From Marisa cornuarietis (taxonomy: Eukaryota; Mollusca; Gastropoda; Architaenioglossa; Ampullariidae), in the NCBI GenBank assembly GCA_004794655.1, contig SMMW01000576.1:1501501-1565500 (forward strand): a DNA stretch of 64,000 nt. Reading direction: 5' to 3'. The position numbers were made by a program, and so were the translations under genes. Shown one piece after another: positions 47,101 to 56,869 of this stretch. Under the pieces are notes generated by a model. That model saw nothing but the letters and a program-made list of their open reading frames with translations. It made no database searches and was not told the DNA's origin. Positions within the stretch are counted from its first letter, which is position 1, and each line of letters opens with the position of its first letter.

Positions 47101-50100
47101 AACCTTGTCCTCGGTATAAGGAGCACCAAATCACAAGGAAAAGAGTAAGACAAGCAGTCGGTGCTGCGAACATGTCAGATAGCAGGAGACTTTACATTTC
47201 ACCCACCACACATGGCATATCCAAGTAGAAATGATGTAGCTGAAACATGCCGGGGGAAAAACTGGAGAGGCGTACTCACTAATGAGGCAGATGGGGATTC
47301 ACGGTGAGCTGAATTTGTGTCCCTACCGTTCTGTGATTGTTAGACTGGAACGGGACTGGACAGATAGATAGATCTGAGGTAGCTTAGAGGGTGATCTCCA
47401 TTTGGTCCTGTCATCTGGTACAGTATGAAGAAGAGAGCGTACATAAACAGCTCACAGACTGTAGTTAAGTATAACAGCAAAATATACTACACACCCTCTC
47501 TTATTTTGTCTTCAAGCAATTATTTATATACACTAATTTTCTTATTTTATCATAATGTTCACTTCTTAATTTTGCCAAAATGGTTACGATGAAACATAAA
47601 CACAAAATGACAAAGAATGAAGGCAGGTAATAATAATAATTCAAGAGAAATGTCACTTGTGCCATCTCTCTACCAACACCACCCCCCTTTTATTTTGAGG
47701 TGGAGAATGGAGGAAATATGACTTTTTAATCTTTGCAGTTCAAAGTTTCTTCCGTAACCTATGAGTAAATGTGGTTTTGTAACAGAACAATGTTCAAACT
47801 ACCATTAAAGTCGTTCTAGGCTTATTTCCAGTGCCCTGCTTTCACCCTTGCAGATGATTTGGTCTATTACCAAATCAACTTCATCCATCTGTCAAGGCAT
47901 CTTGACATCAACAAGGCCAAAACAAGGTCATATCTTGAAGCCGACAGTGAAACAAGGTCATATCTTGAAGCCGACAGTGACTATGACCTTGTCCTAATGA
48001 GCCTGAAGTTGAAAAGGTGAATCACTGCCCAGCCAACTCTTAAATCGACTATGACTTGCAAAAGACCCAAATGTTGTAAAGATCTTCAAGGCTCAAATTT
48101 GCCACCCTGAAAATGGTGACCTGTGATGCAGGCAACTTCACTGGAAACATCAAAGAGGTGCTATCATCAATAGCCCAATAAGTGCTAGGGTAACAAAGGA
48201 AGATGCCATAAATGACAACTTAATGATCACAGGAGAGGCTTGAAGAAAGAGAGAAAAAAGCTATTCCAAAGCAGTTTTTAAGTAAAAATTATTTGAACTG
48301 TGACATCAGGAAAGGGATGAAGGCAGCCAGAGAGAACTGGATCAAGGACCAATGCCAGAACCTATAGGAATGACACAAGGTGGCAATAGAAACACTAACC
48401 AACTACTGAAGACCCTTACCAAGTCAGGTCAATAGGATTCAGTCACTGAGACAACAATGGCCATCTTCTCACACAGAACACTACTGTGCTGATGGACTGA
48501 ATATTGCAATGACCTGTACAACTTCCAACTGAGGAAAAATGCTAACATCCTCTAAAGCAGAGGTATAAGGTGTACAGAATCATTTGGTCTGGCCATGTAA
48601 GAGCAACTGCAGGTGGGAAATAAAAGTTCAATAAAGCTAGGAGTATTTTTTCATAGCAACAAAATATATCTGAAGCACACCACAATAATAACTTGTTTGG
48701 AGGGACAAGCAAGGAGCATCTATTATGGGATAGATGGGAAACACAAGAACATGGCGGGACAGACACTTATGGGTTTTGTCAGCTGCCTGCAGCCTGTGCT
48801 GGTATTGCAGTTAGAGGACAGTCAGTGCCAGACAGGCTGGGCATGTACAGGTGTTGTTAACACACTGTGACAAAACTATGGTGATGATGAGACAAGATTA
48901 GAAGTCATGGGTAATCCTACCAATGGTGACTACTACAAAGAAATGTTGATCCAGAATGTTTTTCTTTCAAAAGAAATGGACACACGATAATTTTTTTAAA
49001 TTCATTTTTGCTGTTAAAGTCAGAAGCAAACTTGAGTGCCTTATTCGTGATGATGTGATTGCAGTTATGACAAAGCCTATCCGAACCATCATTACAGCTC
49101 AAAACATGCTTAAGGCCAAATGAAATTAAAATCACAACGTTGATTTCACTAGGCTGCGTTGTGACAGCGACAATGCCATTCAAATTAGTAATGTAGTAAT
49201 TAAGGTAATTGCAAAGAAGCTGAGGCTTTATGCACAGTGAGAGTGTGTGAAAGAGTGCACCATGACCGCTGTGGAGTTATTAGCATCACACAGTAAAAAT
49301 TTTTTTGGAGTGTTTGTCGCAGAGAACCATGTCAGATTGAATTGACTAAGCATATGATAGTAGGGGTGTGGGGTGGAGTAAACTGAAGGATTCTGCAGAT
49401 TTCCAGTTTTTTTCTCTGACTTGAGACAAGACAATGGATATAATAAAATCTGCCCAACTAACTTTTCGTTTGTGGGATAAATGCAGAGTTTGACCTGTGA
49501 GAGGAACTGTTGTCACTGAAAGCTATGCATGGCACTACAAGATGTGAGGACTTGTTTCAGAGACTTGTTTTATCAACAAAAACAAACTTGAGCTACTGAT
49601 GAAGCTCCAGCCAGGGTTGCTCACGAAAAAGGGATAATTAAATTTGTCAAGAAAGAACTGAATTGTCTATCTTGATCCAAGTGCTTTAATATGCCACTGT
49701 ATCATATACAAGAAAGTCTCTATGTACACTTGTTGCAGCTCAACCATATAATGTCAACAGTAGTGGCATGCTTACATGTTGTCAAAAACAGAGGGTTTAA
49801 CAGCTGCCAGTTTGAGGAGTTAGTAATTGATCTTGATTCTGAGTATGATGATCTTGTTTAGTGCTGCAGTGCAATGCAGTGGCTGAATCGTGGAAACATG
49901 AGGTTTTACAAACTGCAGGATAAGGTCAAGCAGTTCATGGAGATGAAGGGAAAACCTGTCACTGATAGCGAGTGGCTGTCTTCATGGTTGATATTACCAA
50001 GTTCCTCTTTGAGTTAAACATCAAGATGCTTCTCAGCTCCTTGCTTTTAAATGCAAAATCATTTGAAGCTGTGAAAAGTGCACCTCAAAAGGAATAACAT

Positions 50101-53100
50101 TGTGCATTTCACCACTCTGGAAGGCCAAAGGCCTTCTACAAAACTTGAATATGATAGTGAATGAGTGAAACTAAGTGAGGCATTTAATGAAAGGTTCAAG
50201 AATGTAAAAAGTAAAATAGAACTGAACATCTTTGCTACACCAGCATGTGTGCCTGATAACCTACTACACAAAATCATTTAGCTACAAAGTGATGGTGAGC
50301 TGAAAGCTAGGTAAAACAACCTCACACTACTTGAGGTCAGTAAATGTTACATAAGCAATGAGGAATTCCCTACTCTGAGGAGACATACACTGGCTAGTGT
50401 TTAAGCTTATGCAGATGTGACATAATTTAAGAAAAAATGTGACATTTTCTCTAACTATAAGCGAATCAGCTGCTATGGTCTGAACTAAAAATAAAAAAGC
50501 AGCTTTCCCTAAAATGCACGACTGGTACGAAGGATTCTGCCTTTTAGATCTTAAAGCAATCCACGATAACCTGTATTACACAAAAGGACACTGCCCTCTG
50601 GATACTAGTGTCAGCCAGGTTACTCCTTATTACAGAAATCTGCAGCTCATTAATTTTCACAGAAAACATTAGTGTAGAAACTTATGTAAAAAAATGTCTC
50701 ACCCATTTTCTGTGTGGTAGCTTAAGAGGAGCTTCAGGTGATTATTTAGGTATACCTAGAAAAAAAAAGAAAAAAGATTCAAAGATGTCTAGACAAATAG
50801 AACCACAAACCACCCAAGCTCTTTTAATGTTAGTCATACTTGTTAGATGGGTGGATAAATTACTTTGCATTTAACACCAACTCATCAAAACTATCCATTC
50901 TATTCTGTTATTTTTCATGTAATCAATAAGTACAAATGCATGCATGAGCACACACACACACACCTCCTGTACATATAAAATTTCTTACATCTTTGCCATT
51001 TACAAAACCCATCTTGTATCCATGTTCGTATTGAACTTCTTTGCTTTCCATCATCTCAAACCTTGTGGCACAGGGCAAATTGTCCATGATGCTGCAATTT
51101 ATAAAATGAAGCCATGTCAGTATTAGCCAGACCCTATACTAAACATGTAGTCCATGTAAGAAAAAGCAAAGAGGTAGCAAACATGACATATCATCAGCAA
51201 TTCCCTTTCTTTCTTTTTTTTTTGTCAAGATATTAAGATCGCCACAGTTCTACAAGTGAGCATTTTAAAAACAAAATTACAGTTTCTAGCAATGACAAAG
51301 AAATCTGAATAGAAGGTGATGTGTGGCAGAATAATCTTTTAAAATTACTTACAAGTGAATGCATATACACATGAATTATTCAGGCTTACAGGTGAATATA
51401 ATAGTCATGACGAATTTTCTCAGCAAAGCTACGCCCCTCTTCTGCTGTCAGTGTCAGGGGCTCATATTTGTTTGCACCTGACTGACAAAGCAGCTGGCAT
51501 TTTTTGTCCTCTTTCATGTTCACCTGTGCAAACAAAGAGCACAAAATTGTATGATTACTGATATGTACCAAAGTTTTCCCAAAAATACAAATAAATTCTA
51601 TAAGAAATAAAAAATAATAACAAAAGGAACAGAACAGTAATTCACCTGTGTAAAAAGTTCTGTTAAAATGTGTTCTATCATTATACCTTACCTCTTAATA
51701 TGAGATGGACATAAAAGCTACACTTCAGTGGTTCAAAATATGGAACCGGTCAAAACTAAAGATCTCTTACATTTCCACACTCTTCCCCACTCCCCTGAAC
51801 TAAAAAAATGTGACCTTCAGCTTTCTAACTACTGATATTAGTATGCAAGATAGGGGTGGGTCTTACATTAAATGTTATCATTGCTCTTATCTCTAAGGCA
51901 TTTAACCTGAGTTGTGTCAGTGCTTTGTGCTATTACTCATTATTTTTAGAATTTGTTTTAAAATCTATCCACTACAGAACTTGATTGTCATAAACCTCTA
52001 TTATAAAATACAGATATTACTTACCTTATAAGGTGTATTCACAATTCTATCTCCCCGTAAAACCTCACCTTATTCAACAAAAAGGAATACATGATGACAC
52101 AATTCAATTGCTGTTATCAGCAAACCTGCATTCATATTTACAATATGTAACTACACATTTTTGTATATCTGCAAATAGTTGTAGATGTCAAGCTGTTTTA
52201 TATATCCTGATCAGTCATAGCCTTTCTCTTGATGTCTCAATGAAGGGGATAATAAATTGTGTTAACACTACCAAAAAACTGTGCAATACAAGGTAAATTT
52301 TACATTTCACCAAAAGTACAAGCATACATGTTCACTGCTTAAATGCTGGAAAAACCATGACAAATGTAATGTTTAATTACTAAATTAGAAAAGATTTTTT
52401 TATTCTAATTTGATTAAATTTGAAGCTGGTATGCACACAGGAACAGAACAGTAATGTACACTTAAGTCTGTTTTATATCTTTTAATAAAACATGTTCTCT
52501 TGCCTTTTCACATCACTTAGTAGGTGATGGTTTATATAATTAATCCACCTTATGGAATTTAAATCAGCTAATTTATACAAATGTTTTTTGTGTCTAGGAA
52601 GGTGCATATCAATCATGCACATGAATTACATGTATGAAGAACCCATCCATTCCTTACCTAACTATTTTTACCACCACAAACACATGCAAAAATTACCAAG
52701 GTTTTCTGTCTTGTACACAATTCCATTTGGTGGGTGACAAAACGGGAGAGAATAGTACTCATAAGGAAGCTGTGTTTTCGTGCTGGTTAACTTGACAGCC
52801 TTGAAAATAGCAAGAAAAAATATATTTCTGCAGTTCATGTTATTTTAGGTAAAGGAGATTTGGCAGATTTATGTCATGCAAGTATCATCTGGCAAGCCTT
52901 TTGGCTTCATTAATATATCTACACAAAATGAAGCAAATGATACCCATATGCAGCTGAACAATTTGTTTGCACATGAAAAAAATGTGATTTGTTATGAAAC
53001 TATAATTATGTAAAACTATGCAACACTACCACACATTCATTCAAAACCATTTTATTTAGGCATAGTTGTAGGTCTGATAACTAGAACTAATGCTGGGAAA

Positions 53101-56100
53101 AATGCTAGTCAAAAGCAGATTTTGCTAGTTTATGGCAGGTTTAAAGCTGTCAACAAATGTTATGGGACAACAATAGGTATCTGGCTTTCCCATGTACAAA
53201 ATTTCATTTAAATCATGCAGTCACATAAAGTCCCAGTGTTTGAAACATTTTGTAACAAACCCGTTTTTTTGTTCAACGTCATGATACTAAGAACAAATAT
53301 ACATTAATGTATATTTTTCTGAAAATTTTCAAGAACTTTAACCTCCAACAATTCTAACGAGGAATCTGAAAACCCCTTGGAAGCAGCATATGGATAGGAA
53401 ACACAAAGTAGTTGTACATAATAATATATACATACCTTTACATCTACGTTATCACCAATCTTGAATTCAACTGGTGCCACACCAGGCACATAAAAAGCAT
53501 GGACTGTGTCACAGAGACACATCCATATGCCCAACAAGACTTGCACCTGTTAAAATATTAAGGGCAGTCTTACATATGTTCATAGTTATATGTTGTGCTT
53601 TATAAGAAAACAAAATTTTAATGGATAGTCAGGAAACTTTAGTATTTTTTTTCATTTTAAATTATACATATTATCTTTTCTAATCTGCACTGAAGGACAT
53701 CAGTTTGAAAGATATGCATCAGCACTAACAGTCCTCCCACTTATTGAGACTGATAAAAACAATTTTTCTGAGGAGGTACACAAAGCATATGTTATACTCC
53801 TGACGTCAAAGAAATTACTTTTATTAATTTTCGGAACACAGCATGAAAGGAGCATAAAGTGAAAGATATGGACAGGGGATACCTGTCAGCCCTTTTATTG
53901 AGGTCCATTCGTCATCAAATAACTGATTGTGAGTAAATATATTTATATAGTCAATCAATCAAGCTTTGAAATGTTTATGATCCATCATCAAGTTCACAAT
54001 CGGAGAATGTTCCTGAGACACACAAGTGTGTTAAAAAATTCTGTGCAGTATATTTACTTCTATTGCTACTCTACCTGTAGTGACTGAATTACTGCTATTA
54101 CTAGCACTATAACCTTAATAAAGTGAAAGGAGTATTGTTCAATGATGTTGAGTGATGACAAATATATCACATGGACTATTTGTACCATGACTGTTTGTTA
54201 TCAAGCGTACGGAGCAGGCATTTGTCCCCTGCATGTAAATCTCACCTCACCCGAGCCATAATTACAATATATCAGGAAACAGAAGTAGATGATGGCAGTC
54301 TACACAAATGCGTTACCAGACAGAAAAAGACACCGAGAGAGAGGAAATCAAATGAAGAAAATGAATTTGTTTACTACTACTTGGCGTTTGCTTACGCCCT
54401 AGGCCAGGGGTCTCAAACTCGCGGCCTGCGGGACAAAAGCTTGCGGCCCCCATCTCAATATCAAAGTTTAATGTTAGTGCGGCCCGAGTTTGATACGAAT
54501 TGCACTTTTCAGTGTTGTGTGCGGAGCTGAATGAACCTACCAATCATGGTGGGGTATATATATTGCTCTCGGAGGCGGGACATCAGCCAAGCTTATTGCG
54601 AACTTGCGCCATTACCCCGGGCTGAGAGTATGCAAAATACAGGGAGATGACAGAGTCAACCGGGTTGCTAATCTTAAAACATATCTACTGAGGCAACAAG
54701 ATTTCTTTAAGAAAGTAACCAAAGAGAATGATGCAGCAGTCGAAGCTAGCTAAGTGGTTAGTGAGATGATTGCTTAAGCAGGAAAGCCATTCAAAGAAGG
54801 TGAATTTGTAAAAATGTGCATATTACAGGCTGCAAGTATTGTCTGACCAGAAAAGAAAGGTCAGTTTAGCAACATCAGCCTTTCTGCCAAAACCGTAGCA
54901 AAGCGCATTTCTGACCTGTCAAGTGACATTTATGATCAAGTGTGTGAGAAAGACAAACGTTTCAGTGTATACTCAGTCGCTCTTGATGAGACATCACCGA
55001 CACTGCCCAACTCGCAATCTACGTCCGTGAAGTTGATGACAATTTTGAAGTCATAGAGGAATTGCTCACAGTGATTCCAATGCATGGCCAGACCACCGCT
55101 CAGGAGATATTTCACCAGCTGTGTGATGCCATTGAGAATGCTGGTTTGCCTTAGAGGAGGTTTGTTGGAATAACAACTGATGGAGCGCCATCAATGACAG
55201 GGAGGAAAAATGGACTAGTGGCACTTGTTAAAAAAAAAAAAAATGTACTGAACAAGAAGTTACAAAGCCAGGGGCGACTTGTCAGTGCTGCCTATGACAA
55301 CGTGAGGGCATTCTCTACAAAACTTATGTTATGGAAAGCCCAGCTTTCTCAGACAAGCCTTTGCCATTTCCCAGCATGCAAGGCACTCAAGGATGCAGGC
55401 ACACAGTTCAGTGGTGAAAAAAATGTGGATGTCATTTTGAAGCTACAAGAGGAATTTGATCACAGATTTGCAGACTTCAAGAGGCACAAAGCCACTTTTC
55501 AAATTTTTGCGGATCCCTTCTCCTTTGATGTGCAAGATGCCCCTCCTATTCTTCAAATGGAGCTCATTGACCTGCTGCAGTGCAACTCTGAACTCAAAGC
55601 CAAGTTCAGGGAGGTGAGTGGAAAAGCAGACAAGCTCGGGCAATTTTTGAGAGAATTGCCCCCCAGCTTCCCTGAGTTTTCCCGAATGTTCAAGTGGACC
55701 ATGTGTCTTTTTGGGAGCACATACTTGTGCGAAAAGCTATTCTCTACCTTGAACTTCAATAAGTCCAAGTACAGGTCCAGACTTACTGCTTACTGATGAG
55801 CATCTTCAAGCCCCACTGAAGGTCTCAATTGCTTCCTCCCTTAAGCCAAATGTGGCTCGGCTATGCGAGAGTAAGCGCTGCCAGATCTCTAGCAGCAAGA
55901 AGTAGGCGGAAGAAGCCATGTTCAAAACAGTTTATGTTCAATGTTCCATTCATGTTCAGAAAGTTAAATGTTGAAGAACTGTTAATACAGACATTTGAAT
56001 CTGAATAATAATAATTACATTTCTCTGGTCAACAACTATATGTGGTTTCTTCGGTCTTCTATATCTGCTGTATGATTATTATCATTTTCATTTATTATTG

Positions 56101-56504
56101 ATTTATTGTTTTTATGAATTTGTTAATTTATTTTTAACACAAAATAAGACGAAAAAATAAAGATAACATTGGAATGTTTTTGTAAGAGCTTTTCTTGTGG
56201 AAACCCTGATGCTGCCCTGCCTCACCCAGACTCTACCTCCAGCGGCCTCCGGGTAAATTGAGCTTGAGACCCCCTGCCGTAGGCGGAACCTCCAAAACAC
56301 TCGAAAATTTTTGAAGATTGAATAATCAGAGCATAACATGAAATGCAGCAATAACATATTTTCCTTTGAAACCATGTAAACATGTATCTAACTGACATTT
56401 TGTCCTTGATATTGAAGATATTAGCTAATAAACGAACAAGAAGTGACAACAGTACATTTGCTAACAACGGTCACTGAGGAATCTATGCCTACCTTCGACG
56501 CCAT
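38136..56504 (-). CDS. TM9SF4: Transmembrane 9 superfamily member 4 (TM9SF4), 20 coding exons found
   Basis: Nonaspanin of the Golgi/endosome membranes, involved in sorting of membrane proteins and in phagocytosis. Exons in transcript order: 56504-56493, 53546-53436, 52799-52697, 52068-52025, 51523-51390, 51091-50989, [one missing], 44996-44955, 44695-44604, 44448-44296, 44117-44047, 43904-43772, 43641-43560, 43332-43257, 41576-41493, 41205-41110, 40829-40750, 40450-40387, 39444-39325, 38883-38794, 38285-38136. Exon 1 holds only MASK; with exon 2 it forms a signal peptide (to about residue 21) before FYVPGVAP. Diagnostic blocks are [84 protein letters not shown] and the C-terminal [10 protein letters not shown]. 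The last three residues fit the KXD COPI-binding signal of the family. TM9SF4 is preferred over TM9SF2 because of [19 protein letters not shown] and [13 protein letters not shown]. All phases agree except at the gap, where about 28 codons (the YLHNH region) are unlocated. Confidence 0.93.
38418..38500. repeat. (ATG)n microsatellite and SINE-like tail
   Basis: Seven atg/gat units (38418-38438) are followed by ttgtaatgcgcaggtatcca and ctcattgcgcag, resembling the gcgc-rich 3' core of the SINE/LINE tails elsewhere in the window. Intron 20 of TM9SF4. Confidence 0.45.
39490..39545 (+). repeat. SINE core-like segment
   Basis: ttctatagctctttatcctg ... gctcaaagtgctttacag matches the copy at 14805-14860 and the general animal SINE core. 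Intron 18 of TM9SF4. Confidence 0.5.
39829..40196. mobile_element. TTAA-type inverted-repeat element
   Basis: Starts ttaagggcaacacaaatgc and ends gcatttgtgttgccctttaa, near-perfect inverted termini with TTAA at both edges. The interior (tgctgaatgttctcttc.acac, gagaatgccga.gttt, gcttatatctttaaaatta) matches 61891-62517, defining a two-copy family. No coding frame. Intron 17 of TM9SF4. Confidence 0.65.
42028..42429 (+). pseudogene. Truncated piggyBac transposase N-terminal region (probable)
   Basis: A 133-codon frame begins [19 protein letters not shown] and continues with an aspartate/serine-rich stretch ([26 protein letters not shown]), then a basic [16 protein letters not shown] segment. 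PiggyBac transposases usually begin with such an acidic low-complexity region before the catalytic core. The core is absent downstream, so the element is non-autonomous. Identification rests on position and composition, not a domain match. Confidence 0.5.
42665..42933 (+). repeat. Tandem duplication, period about 138 bp
   Basis: Two copies begin aaaatgagttgaggttttca at about 42676 and 42814. Both continue through aaaccctga.ctt.atccagg, aaaatccaca.aagtaatact and gaagaattactctg with few differences. It lies inside the piggyBac-like element and may be its subterminal repeat. Confidence 0.75.
45366..47438. mobile_element. Inverted-repeat element, taccagatgacatgac family
   Basis: The left end (about 45366-45450: taccagatgacatgacta, agctacctcaaatc, ccagtcccgttc) is inverted at the right end (about 47342-47438: gaacgggactgg, gaggtagctt, gtcctgtcatctggta). 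The unit also occurs in the middle as a palindrome: gtcatgtcatctggta (46055-46070) faces taccagatgacatgac (46122-46137). The middle palindrome suggests two related elements joined head to head. No transposase frame. It lies in the TM9SF4 intron where an exon is missing. Confidence 0.6.
45511..45972. mobile_element. Nested small inverted-repeat element
   Basis: Left end carries cagacacttaatccccagac... type units (ccggacacttaatcccc, agacacttaatcctcaaaa). The right end carries the inverse ttttgaggattaagtgtctg with one further unit. Total about 460 bp, AT-rich interior, no frame. It sits inside the 45366-47438 element, so it is younger. Confidence 0.65.
47860..48560 (+). mobile_element. RTE-type LINE remnant (endonuclease end to reverse-transcriptase start)
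   Basis: Broken plus-strand frames read [16 protein letters not shown] (end of the AP endonuclease, with the SDH-like SDY motif), [16 protein letters not shown] and, after frameshifts, [15 protein letters not shown]. These match consecutive blocks of RTE-class ORFs (GSDHxLV, KNWIEEQCQxIE, WTEYCxDLYNxQ). A 30-bp unit starting aaacaaggtcatatcttgaa is tandemly duplicated at 47921-47980. Inactive. Confidence 0.7.
49440..50440 (+). pseudogene. hAT transposase remnant (GTF2IRD2/ZBED-like), second copy
   Basis: Broken plus-strand frames read [93 protein letters not shown], [20 protein letters not shown] and [15 protein letters not shown]. The order matches the catalytic and C-terminal region of GTF2IRD2-like hAT transposases. 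Many stops. It differs from the 54405-56276 element in spelling, so it is a separate insertion. Ends not found. Confidence 0.75.
50947..50963 (+). repeat. (CA)n microsatellite
   Basis: About eight ca units immediately downstream (transcript sense) of a TM9SF4 donor site. Confidence 0.85.
54405..56276 (+). mobile_element. Full-length but dead hAT element in TM9SF4 intron 1
   Basis: Termini caggggtctcaaactc and its inverse gagcttgagaccccctg bound 1872 bp. The flanks ccctaggc (54397-54404) and ccgtaggc (56277-56284) agree at 7 of 8 positions, an aged 8-bp target duplication. The inside encodes a GTF2IRD2/ZBED5-like hAT transposase in plus orientation: [60 protein letters not shown] (catalytic Asp region), then a long open frame at 55194-55796 ending with [16 protein letters not shown] and [20 protein letters not shown], the hAT dimerisation block. 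In-frame stops near 54751 and 55154 and a frameshift near 55000 disable it. The region between the TTDGAP block and KLQSQGRL appears deleted. Confidence 0.88.
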
Positions 56505-56869
56505 CTTGCTACAAACGTGTACGAATGTGACGTCACTGTGACGATGAATCGGATTTTTAAAAATAGGCCAGTGTGATTTGTTGCAGAATCTCAGATTGTC
56601 TTAATCTGACTATATCACAATGTAATTCAAAATCTTATGAAATGTTATGAAAGTAGAAGCTACAAGCTCTAACAGTTTATTTTTATCTTTAACAGTATGT
56701 ATTAAAATTTATCGCCTCTTTTGGCCACAATGGTTTATCCCCAATCATATCCGCTTGAGCATGCGCAGTCAGGAACCTGTCTCTTAAACCGCGTGCTAAG
56801 TCGCAGAAAGCATTGCTGGCTCACCGCTGTTCAACTTTTGTTTGATTAAGTCGGCCAGACGGAAGGAAA
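56505..56869. promoter_or_regulatory. Divergent promoter between TM9SF4 and RPS20
   Basis: Only 365 bp separate the two start codons, which point away from each other. The stretch contains a palindromic CRE-type tgacgtca (56528-56535) near TM9SF4 and an NRF1-like gcatgcgcag (56759-56768) on the RPS20 side. No TATA box is evident at either start. Motif function is inferred from consensus only. Confidence 0.6.
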
